Source: Dastarcus helophoroides (Eukaryota > Arthropoda > Insecta > Coleoptera > Bothrideridae). Taken from it: DNA of 64,000 nt. Location of the stretch: NCBI GenBank assembly GCA_028583605.1, contig CM053326.1, positions 19,115,036 to 19,179,035 on the forward strand, in the 5' to 3' direction. Of this stretch, positions 13,166 through 27,063 are shown one piece after another (the first letter of the stretch is position 1; each line of letters opens with the position of its first letter). Under the pieces are notes generated by a model. The model was not told the origin of the DNA, ran no database searches, and saw nothing but the letters and a program-made list of their open reading frames with translations. The translations under genes and the position numbers were made by a program.

Positions 13166-16100
13166 GGCTGGGTCGCGGGCAATCACTTGTTACGTAACAA
13201 AATAGGAAAATTTAAGAATCGAACTCACCATAGCTTCCTGATTTAGTAGTATTTCGACAAATAAAATGTTATCTTTGTAGTAGGATCGTAATGTTATTCA
13301 AAGGCAGTTGAATTGTTCCGCATACATTTGTATCTTAGGAAGTAGACGTAGCCGCAATATAGATTTTCTACAAGATTTAGAACGACCTCGGATGGCATAA
13401 ACTTATCCAAAACAAATAAATACATGAATAATTCAGGAAATTTCCGCAGCAAGCGAAGGCGAAGATTCAAGGATGTCGCAGAATAACTTGTGCAGCTAGC
13501 AATTCAATGAATCTGCATTCAAAATAATAGCCTCAGAGTTATAGCTGATGCCACAATATAGCTAAAACACGTACCAAAACAAGTCGTAGCTCGACGATCG
13601 GAACGGTTTCAAATTTGACATTTCTGACATTTCAAACGTAACGCGTCAGTGTTGTTTGGCAGCGAAATCCGTAAATTAATGCGCCGTATAATTTATCGTA
13701 AAGCTAATTTAGAGTAAAAGCCATCTACAACTTTAATCTCGTTTGAATATTTGCATTTAATTATTGACATCAATTTATTCGCTTTTGATCCCATGTATTG
13801 ATGGATAGCATTATACAATCGTTTTTAATCAAAGAGATTGCACAAATGGCCTATTCAACATATTAACTTCAAAGTAGTTATTTGTTAATTAAAATTGTTT
13901 GGTATCAAAATTTATCCGGATCAGCTGAAGAGCTAACAAAGAATTAAGAAAATTCAGTTTTATCAAGGATTGTTATTAACTGCATCCGTTTTGTTAGACT
14001 TTTTTATCGCTTTTGTATGCACTGTCTCTGAAATTAGTCTATGTATTCCCAAAACTTATGATTTTAGTTTTATGTTAAGCCAGAAACATTATATCTATTT
14101 CGTTAAATTTCTTAAAAAAGTCTATTAAAGAATTGTGTTCGACCACCCTTATTTACTAGTGACCTACGAAATTTCTTATATTCTTCATATTGCTGCTCTT
14201 AAAAATCACAAGGCATTATTTACAAGTCCTAGTTATTAATCATTCAACTTACGTTAGAGAAACCTGCTAAGAAGAATAAGAAGACCGCAACATTCGTTTA
14301 AGAAAATCTCCAATATTTGATACCTAAGACGCCTAAGATAAAGAAGCTTCACTTCCAAGTCATATCTTTCGCTAAAACACCCGGAACATGGGTCCCACCA
14401 TTTAACTATTTGGCGATTATAGAATTCGACACGATTCGGGGGTGTGCATTACATCCTTTCTGCGAGAACTGATGGCTTCCTAGGTGGGTTTTCAATTTGT
14501 TGCCGATCCCTTTCGCCTCATTACAAGGACAATCCTGGCCTAAAGGGATGCTGTAACTAAATGTGTTTTATGCGCCAGGCAGATGTTCCCCAGGTGTCCT
14601 TAAGAAGCGTTCCACCCCGCTGCCAGCCACTTATCCTCGGCGCTCGTAATGGCCTTATTCTTTATGTGCTGACGCAACAGAGTGCACCATCGGCATCATC
14701 GTAGCAACAGGCCTCCAAAACTGCCAATGGCACGTGCCATTCTTATACAAATCACGTTTACTTTTATTGCTGACCAGAAACATGTCCGAGGAGATGTATA
14801 AAGTGGACGAGAAATTCAATTTACTAAATAAAATTACCTTCCATTCAACTGTTGCTGATGTTGATTAATCCAGTTACGCTTCGATGGCCTAATATAATAA
14901 CAGTGAAAGGAATTATTTAATTTACTTTTTTTTTCTTTATAGCTATAAGAATCATAAACTTGTAAATGTAGTTTTCTATTATTTATGTCAAAGTTTACCA
15001 AATTTTCCTGCAATGACAAACTTTGTATGTCGCTAAATTTTAAAAATTTAGAATTGGGGTAGGCAATTTTTCATGATTTAATTTCCTTAACGCTGATATT
15101 TAAATTATTAACAATTAAAATTGCCTTAAAACACGTTTCTGAACCAGCAAACGTTCCAAAAATTAAAACACTCAACATTGTAAATACAAACTGGGGTAGG
15201 AATTTCAACGGCGTGAATGTAGATAGGGCTTGCGAGCAGATTAAAATCGCATTCCCTTGACATTAAATTGTTGTAGTCGTATATAATGCAGTGTCCGGTG
15301 TTTGAACTTTGTTTATTTTTGGGTCATCACAGTTTCATTATATTTGCATATATCCCATTTTTTATTGGAACAGCGTTATGGCATGATAATCAATTTATGT
15401 TCCGCGCTTTGTTACATACACGACAGCAAGTGTCACAGAATATGTCATTTTAAAATTGAAAACACAATCCCTTGGACTCGATCAGAATAATGGTACTCAC
15501 CGATGTAATGTGCGTTATATTCTCTCTCAACCATAACAAAACTAACAAACCTGTTAACACCATTCCGAAGTTATTTGTTAAAAAAGGACATTTAACATTA
15601 TATTTGTTATTGTTGGAAAGTTATTTGATTTTAAGAAGAACTATCTTTGTCTTTGTTGCCAGTAGGTCAACCGCCTTATTTTCAGTTTTATAGATACGAA
15701 CCAGTTTTCATTTACTATTTTTATCAGAACAAGTAAAAAGTTCCATCCTTGGTTGACCCGGCTAGAAAGCAGTGAACGAAAGAGTATGGTTAGACTCGTT
15801 GGTTCTTCTAAAGATTTGTTATACGTGAGGGGTGCAACAGCGGAGCGATTTTCACGCCATTCGCGAGTATTCTTATGAGGTGACTTCTTCAGCACAAACA
15901 GGGGGTTGTCAGGTGTAATTTTTTTAGATATCACTTTCCAAGTAAGTCATGAAAACTTTGACGTTTACTTTAAATTTTGAATAATTCACCCTTAGAAATT
16001 TTTTAAAAAATTACTCAAAATTTCGACTTAGGTTTGATATTTCAATACTAAGCTGTAAAGTTTGATAGAAAGTCTTTTGATAGTAAATTCTTTAAACATA

Positions 16101-18115
16101 TAACATTTGATATAATTCAATCACAAAAATAGTGATTTATTCCAATAAGTATTTTTTTCTAGAACACATCAAAATCCAAGCGAAATATTTGCGAGGCTAA
16201 ACTAAAACGGCAAACTGTCAGCTCAGTTAGAAGTCGTCATCGTTTGCCTTCATTTAATTTTGGCCAATCTATTTCGAGGGCTATTTCAAGGGCGAAAAAA
16301 AACGTAATTACAGCGTCCCCCTCTTTAGCAAACGCGCCAGAAATTAGATGAGATCGTGACTTTTTGTCAGAAAAAAATTAAAAGTGAAAAGGAAAGTATT
16401 GCGAGGGCGAGCCGGCCATTTCGTCTCGCATATATCTCCCCAAATCCTAGATAATGATTTTTAAAGCCTTCTTCATTAGAACGTAATCGGGCCTCGGCTG
16501 AAAAATCCGCCAAGTGCTCGACATGATAAATACTTAATTTCTGCGCTAGGCTTACGGTGCACCGTCTCGGGCCCGGATAATGGGGCCAACTCCTAAAATA
16601 ATCATATTAATATATCCAGGTCAGCTGTACGTTTTGGTTGGGGTGGGTAATAGCGTCAAAATTTTTATTTTATGGCCAAGGTAAAACTGTTAAATTACAG
16701 TTTAGTCTGCGTTTTCAGAACTCTTAGCAATAAATATTAAAATTAGGTTTGTAATTATTAAATTATGAAGAATTTCACAAAATAAAGGTTAACACTATAG
16801 TTTATTAGTGTATATATTTAATACTGTCGTGGTGTTTATAAGTGTCATCTGTTAATCATCAAAAGTTTGACTGCCTCCAAAACGTGCGATGTAAGATTAC
16901 AGAGTTTCATGATGGACTTTAGGAGAAAAGAATAAATTGCAGTGTTTGTTTGGTTCTTATCCAAAATTACTGTTGTTAATGGAAATGTGCAAATTTTGCT
17001 TAAATTATTTCAATGAAATTAGACGTTCTCTACTTCTTAAGCAAATTGTATTTCTCAACGCCCCCATAAAAACCGTATCAAAAGACCATAAATCTGTGTC
17101 GATTTTTTACTATTCCCGCTAATACGGATCCCAAAAAGTCGTCCATCTACTGAAAGGCGCAACATAAAAGTGGCGTTTCCTAGAAAATCTAGCGTAATAT
17201 AATATATGATAGTGGTTCGATTAGACGCATATTCAGACGGATCGGTCTGCAATCGAGATTCGGCCGAGAATGTGCTTCAGCGAACATCGACAAAGACCCG
17301 TTCATTGTGAACCAGGGGCACAGGCTGCTTTTCGTTCTTTCACACACACCCTTGGACACTTCAGTCGAGCGCTGCGACGTCAGCAGTTTTAGAGCTATTG
17401 GAAAAGATTGATTTGATAAAGGCCTTTTGCGGTTAACACCCAACAGCACACCATGCGAGATGAAATGTGCTCTTCAGTGGCTTTCATTATATTTTAAACA
17501 GTTTTGTCAAAGCTTTAGATTTATCAAAATCACCTAAATTAAAAGAATGTTATATCCTAGATTCGACCTAGTAAAATAAGATAAACGCTTCCTTAAAGCC
17601 ATTGTGTTATTTTGAATTTAAATTCGAAGGGTATTTTTCAAGGTCTTCTATAAAGCATCAAGATGTGATTGAAAATTAATTTTTATCTTAGTTAGGAGAT
17701 AACACGTCAAGAAAGTTTTCTAAATAGAAAGTTGACAGCGAGAGTTAAAAATAACAAGGAAAAAATTGCTAACCCCTCGCAAATGAAAAACTGCTCGAAT
17801 TCGTGTTCACTAAAAAAAATTTCAACCTTGTATTTGGTCCGTAGCTTTTAAGCTATTTTTATGAACCTTAAGTAAGTATTGATTTAGAGTTGAGCACTTA
17901 ACAAATTGAGAAGTAACGTAACCGGCTATTTGAAGCATTATTAAAAACGGTGCTAAAAACGGTGCAAAAAGAAGCTCTAGTTTTAGAAAAAGTAACAGGG
18001 CAAAGAAAATACTGCTGATGATAAAAAAATACACTAGAGAAAGTAAAGCTATAGTAAAACACTGATTTTGTCGCTTAAAGCTACAACAAGTTAGTGAATG
18101 TGCTATTTCTTTAAA
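13166..18115. other. Unique non-coding DNA, some GC-elevated islands
   Basis: No gene recognised. Islands of higher complexity and GC lie at about 14360-14790, 16180-16620 and 17210-17460 in otherwise AT-rich sequence. These are candidates for regulatory or conserved non-coding DNA, which cannot be tested here. ORFs such as 15302-15490, 15641-15934 (minus), 16937-17122 and 17822-18034 (minus) show no domain. One copy of a dispersed repeat lies at 14136-14175. Confidence 0.4.
14136..14175 (-). repeat. Dispersed repeat, copy 1 (GGGTGGTCGAACA family)
   Basis: On the minus strand this reads AGAAATTTCGTAGGTCACTAGT, then AAATAAGGGTGGTCGAACA. It closely matches the plus-strand segments at 34611-34660 and 36790-36840. 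Shared order: GAAATT.CGTA, A.TAA.(A)GG.TGGTCGAACA, then AATTCTT/AAATCTTA. It is a short dispersed element of unknown class. Confidence 0.55.
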
Positions 18116-18119
18116 GAAT

Positions 18120-19135
18120 GTATTCCGATGTTATAAATTTTTTGGCAATTTTGTATTGAAAACTGAACAATTGTGAAATATATTTATTCATTTTTTCCAT
18201 ACAATAATTGCCTACTGACTTTGTTGTAGATTTGTGCAAATTATATTCATTTTTAAATTAAGCAATAAATAACATATTTTCCTATATTTTTCAATACATT
18301 GAATTATTCAATAAATCAATAAAATCGCAATATGTATTGCTTTTAGCAGTTTTGTAAAATAGTCAATTTTGACTATAATAATAAATAACAATGGAATAAA
18401 TTTTCCTGCCTTTCCGCATAGAAGCAATTATTCAATAAATGGATATACAGTTGCTCTGTTTTGAGATTGGTTATATTCGTAAAAAGTGTCAAATTTAAAA
18501 TCTAAAGCAGCCCATTTTATTAAAATATTTATCAGTTTTTTTGTGCCATTTTCTTATTTTTTTTCCATCAAATTATTTAACACATCAATATATTTGCAGT
18601 ATTCACTTCGTATTTTATACTTAAAACTAGTACCTTATTTTTAATAAGGCGATAAAAACAACAGAAGAACTTTTCCTACATTTTGCCATACGACAAATTT
18701 CTTAACAAATAAATGAACTGCTGCAGTTTTAACTTTGGAACAAATTTCTTAAAGTAATATATAATTTGAAATTAGGTAATAAGTTAACTTTCCAATATTT
18801 TTCCATGCAACGAAATATTCAACATTGCATTATTTGTCACGTAGCAAAATTGTTAAGGTAAAATTTCATTTTGAATAAAAGAATGACCCACAACATATAT
18901 TTTGCCATATTTTTCATACAACTAATTGTTGAACAAATCAATAAAAATTGTTGTATTTACTTTGTGGCACATTTGTGTAAGTAATTTTTAATTCTGAATT
19001 AAACATTAAAAAATTAAAAATACATTTTTCTGTTTTTTCCCATACATCAAACTATTCAATAGGTCAATATATTGGCGTTACTTACTTTGTAGCCTATTTG
19101 CAAACTAATATTTAATTTTGAGTTTTGTCATAAAA
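18120..19135 (+). repeat. ~120-bp degenerate tandem array
   Basis: About eight diverged units. Each carries TTTTTCCATAC(A) followed by AATTATTCAA(T/C)AAATCAATA, then TTTGTAGC(A)(T/C)ATTTGTGCAA and TTTAAATT.AG.AATAA. The shared ATTCAATAAAT-type word recurs near 18300, 18430, 18575, 18705, 18815, 18930 and 19055. Units are strongly drifted and no coding potential is seen. Confidence 0.65.
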
Positions 19136-20823
19136 ACTTTAACTAGGAAAAGTTTAAACGATACATTTTTAGAACTTTTAAAGTGTTTGCAGGCAACTGA
19201 ACGTCTAAACTTATTGTTAGATCTGAAACAGATATAAAAATAAGTTTGCGTTTCACGACGTACGCTAGCTTACGCCTATAAGTCGTACATAACATACTAA
19301 GAATTAAAAGTAAAAATAAACGTGCTCAAAAGTACACAAGTTTCATGATGGCCTAACAGCTATATTAACGATATAATCAAGCCTCCAAACTTTAGTGGTG
19401 GAATCGCCCGACACATTTCCGCAAGCATATTGGAGAACCTTGTAAATCATTTTATCTTGTTGTGGCTTACTTCATTTCCATATTACGGCAGTTACAAGCA
19501 TAAGCCAATATCGTAGACCTATGAATAAACATAATCGCACCGTATATAGCGCTATAATGCGGCGCGATAGTGTACAATGGCATGCATTAATATTGCATCC
19601 ACAATATTGGCCGAGTATCTACATTGGGCTAATTATAAATTGTAATTAAAGGGGCGGTAAAACGTTTTGTCACGATCGTCTACAGAACACGTTTATTGGA
19701 AAACCGAAGTTCAAACAAAATTGCCGCAAAAGATTTAGAAGCTTTGATCTTGCTCTACGTTTATTATTAGGTCGACCACACTTTCAATTAAATACCATTA
19801 AAGGTTTCATGATGTGCACAAATTTGGTAATCTGAACATATTTCGTAAATATTAACTCTGATATTTTAAAATATTTGAATTTTTAGCTGGTGGTGCAGTT
19901 ATTTGTATAATACCAAACCAAATCATTCTTTTACTAATTTTGTTTGCTTCAATGGGACTTTCACTTCAATATACTGTATTATCTTACCATAATTTGAACT
20001 TGCATTTCAGTTGTTGCATGTACGGAGCGACATAGTTCTAAAGCACAAAACAGTATTATTATGGTTTTAAATATAGGAGTATTTCTGACCATATACATTT
20101 ACTTCTTTTTAACATAATTACATAAAATTCAAAGTAGAATTCTTCAAATTTGGGCTTGTTAGAAGCAGTCTGCTAAGCATAAACCGAGCTAATAGATTAT
20201 CATTGGCGCAATTAGTTGCTTTTTATATATTGTCTCCGTGAAGTGTTTACCTTGGTTCCACTCTAAAAACCTCTATGATTCATATCCATAAAATTAACTG
20301 TTTGCAATGCATATAATTAAATGCACTAAGATATAAGATATTGCAATTTACCTTCGGAACTATTATATCTTCCTGGTAACAATTATAAGCCATTGTCTAC
20401 TCGTTTAATTCAAATGCAAATTCCCCTCTGTAATATTTAGCGTTTCTAATCCCGTACAAATTTATGCTTCATAATGGTACGTCTTGCATTCGGGTTAACT
20501 TTGTCCTTCCATTTGCATTCAGTTAACAAATTTGATAAATTGCGAAAGCATAATTGAAAGTGAAGTAAAACAACTTTAATTTGTACGATTTCGTTTTGTA
20601 TAGATAGCAAGTTTGCAAATGTATTCTGTGGCATTTAGTTTGTTACGTCGAATTTAATTGAATTTTGCTCCGTTTTGTGTTTACATTTGGACTGAGGTTT
20701 TGTCAGTAAACAATAATAATTTTGCACTAAATATAAAAGGGACCATTGGGATGGGCTATTTTACATTGGAGCAATTCATAGGTGCTTGAATTAAGATCTT
20801 CCACAACGCAGCTACCATAACAC
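19136..20823. other. Unique non-coding DNA before gypsy element A
   Basis: AT-rich, with a somewhat GC-higher patch near 19350-19760. Only short chance ORFs occur (such as 20446-20634 on the minus strand). The last four bases, ACAC at 20820-20823, are the probable left target-site duplicate of gypsy element A. Confidence 0.4.
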
Positions 20824-21142
20824 TGTAACAAAATGTAATTATAAAATTTAGTTAAGAATTTTTTAGAAAATTTAATAAGGGAAAACGGCCGCGATAATAA
20901 ATCAAACAGCAGATAAGCACTCCAGAAATTTCGGTCAATGATAAGTTTTATCTGCTCATTCCTTCTAGAACTCGAAACGGGATCTATAAATAAGACGGTC
21001 CGGTCGGCCTTCCCCCAGTTAGAAGTCAATAAATAAGTTAGTTAATTAAACAGTGTTAGTGAATTACAATTGTAGTGTTTCGAGTTTTGTTTTGAAATAA
21101 AATGGTTAGAATTTAGCAAGTGTTAATCGATAACGCTCAACA
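20824..21142 (+). repeat. 5' LTR of gypsy element A
   Basis: It starts TGTAACAAAATG, placed by homology to the LTR start of element B (TGTAACGCAATG), and ends TCAACA just before the primer site. A TATA box, TATAAATA, lies at 20985-20992 and a polyadenylation signal, AATAAA, at 21096-21101. Transcription would therefore start near 21015 and the RNA end near 21120. It matches the 3' LTR from TAGTTAAGAATTTT (20849) onward. Confidence 0.85.
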
Positions 21143-21144
21143 AC

Positions 21145-21162
21145 TGGTGTCAGAAGCGAGAT
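21145..21162 (+). other. Primer binding site, tRNA-Leu type
   Basis: TGGTGTCAGAAGCGAGAT begins two bases after the 5' LTR. Its first part is complementary to the 3' end of an insect-type tRNA-Leu (...CTTCTGACACCA). Element B carries the same site (TGGTGTCAGAAGCGGGAT), so use of tRNA-Leu is a family trait. The tRNA assignment rests on remembered tRNA sequence and is inference. Confidence 0.7.
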
Positions 21163-21263
21163 TAGTTTTGTGGATTGCGCTTTATTTCTCTAATTAAATT
21201 AGGACTTTATCACGGACGTTATAAACTGAAAAATAGTTTATATAAGGCGCGTCAAGAAAAATC

Positions 21264-22615
21264 TTGAACATTCTAGAACGCTTCATGGAAACGAGATTAA
21301 AATCGGCGAAAATGGAACAACAATTTCAAGCAATATTAGCAATGATGAAAGATAAAGAAGAACAGAATAAAGCACAAAAACAACAATATGAAGAACGAAG
21401 ACGACAAGATGAAGAACGAAAGCGACAAGAAAAAAACAGGAGAAAGAACGAAGACGACAAGAAAAAGAACAGGGGAAAGAACAAAAACGACAAGAAAAAG
21501 AAAATGAGGAAGAACGAAGACTACAAGACAAAGAACGAAGACGACAGGAAAAAAAAAGAAGAGCAAAGAAGAAATGCAGACAAACAAGAATTGCGTAGTC
21601 TATTAGCAAATATAACAGAAAAAATGGAAGTAGACGTTGCAAGAATGAGAGAAGAAATAAACGAAGAGATTGGCGAAGTCAAAAAACGGCAAACTTCTTG
21701 ATTTGGAAAATGCAACGCAGAAGAGATCCGCAACCTTGTAAATGACATGAAGAAGTTGCTAAGTGGACAATTCATACAACAGTAATCCGAAAGTATACCT
21801 ACTATTTCTTCCCAAAAGGTGAAACCTCCGACCTATTATGGGAAAACATCCTTCCAGACCTACAGGAAACAGTTCAAAGGTGCTGCTAAGGCCAATCAGT
21901 GGACGGAGGAAGAAAACGCAACCTCATTGGTGGTATCTCTGCGTGGGAAAGCTCTGGAACTAGTCCGAACTTTATCTGATCACAAACAAGCTATCTAGCT
22001 AACTATGAAGATCTAGTTAGGGCTTTAGAGCTGAGATTTGCAGACCACCATTTAAAGCAAATTGTCCAGTTGCAACTGCTAGTGAGAAGATAGAAAAGTG
22101 GTGAAACGTTGTAAGAATTCGGGGCTGACGTGAAAAGACTGGCGCATGTCGCCTACTCAACAGCACCAACCGACTGTCTGGAATTTCACGCGGTTAGAAT
22201 CTTCATAGAAGGAATAAGGGACCCAGAAGTCCAAAGAGTGATGCGCTTGTCAAATTTCCGAACATCGAAGAAGGCATTGATTAAAGCTTTGGAGGTTGAA
22301 GCTGCTTACAAGGTTTCAGAGGCAGGAGCGTCACGCAGAATAATGAAGGCCGACATCGAAGAGGCTTCTAACAACCCTCATCTTGCGAACATGACCGCTA
22401 ACATAAAGGAGATGAATAAGCGCTAATCTAAAGAAAATGGACGTGAACATCCAAGAACTAGTGGGAGCTCTTAAAGGCAGATTCAACAGAAGCACAACAT
22501 GTTGAAACTGTGGCAAACCGAAGCACCTCAAGAAGGACTGCAAGTCAGCCCCAAGAAGTTGACAAGCCCCACAGCAGGAAAACTAAAATCAGCCAGTAGG
22601 AAGGGGTACTTACTG
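21264..22615 (+). pseudogene. gag of gypsy element A (broken)
   Basis: The N-terminal part (21264-21701, 145 residues) is almost entirely Glu/Lys/Arg/Gln with repeated ERRRQDEERKRQ-like blocks, a predicted long coiled coil. This matches the start of element B gag (ETRLKSAKMEQQ versus DTRLKSAKMEQQ). A capsid-like region follows in another frame near 21820-21990 (KPPTYYGKTSFQTYRKQF). The capsid C-terminus is at 22130-22426 (RVMRLSNFRTSKKALIKA). A CX2CX4HX4C zinc knuckle near 22495-22548 has a TGA directly after its first Cys. Gag would form the particle and bind RNA. At least four lesions make it non-functional. The first ATG may lie at 21285, because the 21264 start is a TTG. Confidence 0.8.
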
Positions 22616-22629
22616 ACTGGTGTCGAGCA

Positions 22630-23206
22630 ATGAGCCCCCAAAACTCTCTTTCCATCAAACAGATAAAAAGGACCATGGAAAGTTTGGTAGTGGAAGCCAC
22701 CGCAGATGGAAGGAATGTACTGGCAACAGTGGACATTGGAGCCATGGTTACTTTAGCACGCAGAAACATTCTACCGTCACAACAAGGTACTTTCGAAAAG
22801 AATGCTCCTCAGAAAAGTTACGGAGGATACTGCGCCAATTATAGGAGAGGCAAACGTCATGATTGGTCTGGAAAAACTACGGATTTTGCATCGGGTATTG
22901 GTCGCAGATATCGAAGACGAGCTGATTCTGGGAATGGACGTATTTAGGAAACACGGCTTTACTTTCGACCCAGCGCAGAACATTTTAAGGATTGGAAATA
23001 AAGAGCTTGTTTTAACAATACCAAAGGACACCCCAAATGAGGTAAGACTGTTTGCCTGCAAACCAGCGGTGGTGCAGGGAAGCAGTGAGAGGACGATTAT
23101 GGCTGTGATGAAAGGAGATTTGGGCTGCTGCCTTGGATTAGTGAAATCGACTTATGACATTACTAAGAATTTACTAGTGGCGAGGTCCGTGGTTAAAATA
23201 TCTTAG
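22630..23206 (+). pseudogene. Aspartic protease of gypsy element A (broken)
   Basis: The retroviral-type protease that matures Gag-Pol. The active-site triad region reads VDIGAMVTLA near 22730-22760, whereas element B keeps VDTGAIVTLA; the Thr to Ile change alters the D-T/S-G motif. A frameshift near 22800 moves the domain into the frame open at 22802-23206. That frame has the protease C-terminal signature LILGMDVFRKHGFTF and a hydrophobic linker. The protein would be dead. Confidence 0.75.
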
Positions 23207-23222
23207 AAGGTATCTGTGAGAG

Positions 23223-24270
23223 TTGCCAACGTATTTCTCAATCAAGAAGGGTAGTACTCTGGCAGTCTGTACCCCGGTAGCCTCAATAAGCTCTTTAGGT
23301 GACAATTGTGCGCCAATACAGAAAACGAAGATTGGGCAAGTCAAGTTGGATGTGGACCTGAAACACCTGTCCAAGGAAGAAGCAGTTCTGGCTAGAACAT
23401 TTCTACAAAAAAACCACGGCGCTTTTATCGATGGAGGCCACAATCTAGGAAGGACGGACGTAGTTCGACACAAAATGAACACCGGCAATGTAACACCTAT
23501 TCATCAACCCCTAAGAAGATTATCTATAGCTAAGCAAGATAAAGTCGCAGGACTGGTTAAGAAAATGATGAAGGATGAAGGCATCGAGGAGTCCAATAGT
23601 CCATGGTCTTCCCCTGTAGTCTTGGTTACAAAAAAGAACAGGTCAACAAGATTTTGTCTCGACTACCGGAAATTAGACGACGTCACTAAGAAGGACAGCT
23701 ACCCCTTGTCTGGGTTCACCTGGTTTGCAACCCTGGACTTGAAATGTGGATATTGGCAAGTGAGCATAGACCCCAATGACAAAGATAAGACGGCCTTTTC
23801 ATCTGAGAGTGGATTAAATTAGTTCACGGTTATGCCTTTTGGACCATGCTACGTTCGAACGTCTAATGGAACTGGTAGTTCGAGGACTCACTTGGAAAAC
23901 CTGCTTGGTTTACTTGGATGACCTTACGGTGATGGGCAAGAGTTTTAAAGAACATATCTAAACGCTTCAAGAAGTCTTTGACAGGTTAAAACAAGCTAAC
24001 TTAAAGCTAAATCCAAAGCAGTGCTCTTTGTTCCAAAGAAAAGTAGAATTCTTTGGCCAGACTGCATCAGCCGCAGTAGGAGAAATAAATATTCGCAGGA
24101 ATCAAGCAATCCGTCACTGGCCAAGACCCAAACATAAACATGAACTGAGGATTTTTTTAAGGTTATGCATCTATTACAGAAGATTTGTGAAAGGTTTCGC
24201 CAACATCACTTGGCTAACGGAAGGGAAAACGCCATATATCTGGACTTTTGATTGTGATACCCCATTCTGA
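23223..24270 (+). pseudogene. Reverse transcriptase of gypsy element A (broken)
   Basis: The N-terminal RT is open at 23223-23822 (199 residues). It shows EESNSPWSSPVVLVTKKN, RFCLDYRKLDDVTKKDSYPL and the first catalytic Asp in LDLKCGYWQVSI. A TAG at 23820-23822 and a frameshift follow. The second motif, VYLDDLTVMG, is then readable near 23908-23937. The thumb and connection are at 24028-24270 (RRNQAIRHWPRPK, LCIYYRRFVKGFANIT). The family normally has one uninterrupted frame here. This segment is the part missing from element B. Confidence 0.85.
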
Positions 24271-24720
24271 AAACTGAAGTCCGCCTTGTGCGCAAGCCCT
24301 ATCTTGGCTTATGCTCAGCAGAATGGAAAATTCGTGTTGGACACAGACGCCAGCAACCTCGGCATTGGGGCTGTGCTGTCCCAAGTTTAAGGTGGTGAAG
24401 AAAGAGTCATCGAATATTACAGCAAGATTTTGATAAAGATAAAGAGGAACTATTACACCACCAGGAAGGGACTTCTCGAGGTAGTGAAGGCCGTGAAACA
24501 CTTCCACAAGTATTTGTATAGACAAGAATTCCTCATCAGGACAGATCACTCGCTGCTTTCTTGGTTACTGCGAATGAAAAACGCAGAGGGACAGACGGCT
24601 AGATGGTGCATCATCGACCAGAACGACAGCATAAGAATGGTGACGCTTTGTCCAGAAGACCTTGCGGGGATTGCAAACACTGCAGACAAGTTGAGGACCA
24701 TGAGGACATGCTGGATGTAA
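24271..24720 (+). pseudogene. RNase H of gypsy element A (broken)
   Basis: The domain that degrades the RNA strand of RNA-DNA hybrids. Visible: KLKSALCASPILAYAQQ, the catalytic DTDASNLGIGAVLSQ, a stop just after it (near 24388), YYTTRKGLLEVVKAVKHF (catalytic Glu replaced by Gly in the RK(E)LL motif) and IRTDHSLLSWLL. The tail loses frame before the usual ALSRRPC end, which is readable in another frame at about 24650. Confidence 0.8.
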
Positions 24721-24919
24721 AGGTCACGTCTGTCCAGTCAGAAGATAGATGGACTGTTAAAGGTCTTCGGGAGCTACAAAAGAGCGACCTGACATTGGAC
24801 CCATATTGGAGTGGAAAGAAGCTGGAAATAGACCTGAATGGCAAGAAGTTTCCGACAGAAGTCCAGCTCTTAAGAATTTGTGGGTCCAATGGAAATCCCT
24901 CCAGGTATAGGATGGGGAG

Positions 24920-26043
24920 TTGAAGAGGGCATGGGAAAGCACGAATGAAAAGCGTGTCAACTTGCAGTTGGTAGTGCCTCGGGAGAAGATTCCACAGTTT
25001 TTGTGGGAGTTACACAATGAAACCTCTGGTAAACATCTAGGGATAAACAAGACCCTGAGAAAGATTTGGAAACGGTTCTATTGGGTTAACTGAAGGGAGG
25101 ACGTCAAGCGGTGGTATCGAAAATGTGTCACCTGCGCTGCCAAGAGTCCTCGTACAAGGACCAAAGGGGCTCTAAAGTAGTATAATGTAAGAACTCCATT
25201 TGAAAGAATTGCAATCAATGTGGTGGGACCATTTCCAGCATCAAACGATGGAAACAAGTACATCCTGGTAGCCATGGACTATTTCAGTAAACGGCCTAAA
25301 GCTTACGCCATCCCGAACGAGGAAGCTACCACAATTCTTGTGGACAACTTCATCTGTCGATTTGGTGTTCCCTTGGAACTACACTCGGTCCAAGGAAGGA
25401 ACTTCGAATTGAAGGTCTTCCAAGAGGTGTGCCGTTTTCTTGGTATAAAGAAAACTAAAACGACACCTCTTTATCCACATTCTGATGGAATGGTTAAAAG
25501 ATTTAACAGGACCTTGGAGAAATATCTTTCGAAGATCGTTTCCAAGCACCAGTCAGACTGGACCGACATCTGCCACTGTTTCTAATGGCCTATCGCGCGG
25601 CAACTTATGAAACTACGGGTTAGACTCCGGCAAAACTGATCTTTGGGAGGGAACTGCGGCTTCCGTGTGACTTGGTGTTTGAATTACCAAAGGAGACCTC
25701 CATGGAGACGATGAGTTTCGTTGACGGCTTGAGACAAGCGATATTAGAGACACATGCCCTGGTGCGGACGAAGATCAACTTGGTGACGGACCGGATGAAA
25801 ACAAGATATGACGTAAACGCCAACCATGGAGGTTTCAGCGAGGGCAAATTGGTATGGCTGTACAACCCTCGGAGGAAAGGAGTTTCGCCAAAGTTTACGT
25901 CATCTTGGGAAGGGCCGTACAAAGTGCTGAAGAGGATCAACGACTTGGTATACCGGATCCAACATAGATCCAGGACCGAGATGAAAGTAGTAGACCCCAA
26001 CAGACTGTGCAAATATAGTGGCGAAGTGAATGATTGGAACTGA
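24920..26043 (+). pseudogene. Integrase of gypsy element A (broken)
   Basis: The N-terminal zinc region (LHNETSGKHLG, KRFYWVN, CVTCAAK) carries stops near 25092 and 25180. The catalytic core is open at 25220-25585. Its three acidic positions are all lost: INVVGPFP has Asn for the first Asp, LHSVQGRNFE has Val for the second Asp, and DGMVKRFNRTL has Lys for the Glu. A stop at 25585 precedes the C-terminal part at 25672-26043, which ends in the SH3-like GKLVWLYNPRRKGVSPKF and FTSSWEGPYKVLKRI. The final stop at 26041-26043 matches the end of element B pol. This is a dead enzyme. Confidence 0.85.
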
Positions 26044-26058
26044 TCGGGAGGATCAATC

Positions 26059-26073
26059 CTAAGAGGGAGGCAA
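26059..26073 (+). other. Polypurine tract of gypsy element A
   Basis: CCTAAGAGGGAGGCA follows the pol stop by 15 bases. In element B the corresponding GAAGAGAGAGGCAG directly abuts the 3' LTR start TGTAACGC. Here the recognisable 3' LTR begins about 1 kb further on, so DNA has been inserted or rearranged between tract and LTR. Confidence 0.6.

Positions 26074-27063
<990 letters not shown>

Noticed and set aside
17215..17440. Plus-strand stretch AYSDGSV...AATSAVLELLEKID resembling a LINE RNase H
   Set aside because: Only one short motif fits and a stop lies between the parts. No RT is nearby, so support is too weak.
21283..21775. Minus-strand Leu/Phe/Ser/Cys-rich ORFs that look like membrane proteins
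   Set aside because: Antisense shadows of the purine-rich gag coiled coil of element A. The same applies to plus-strand ORFs at 44700-45189 opposite element B gag.
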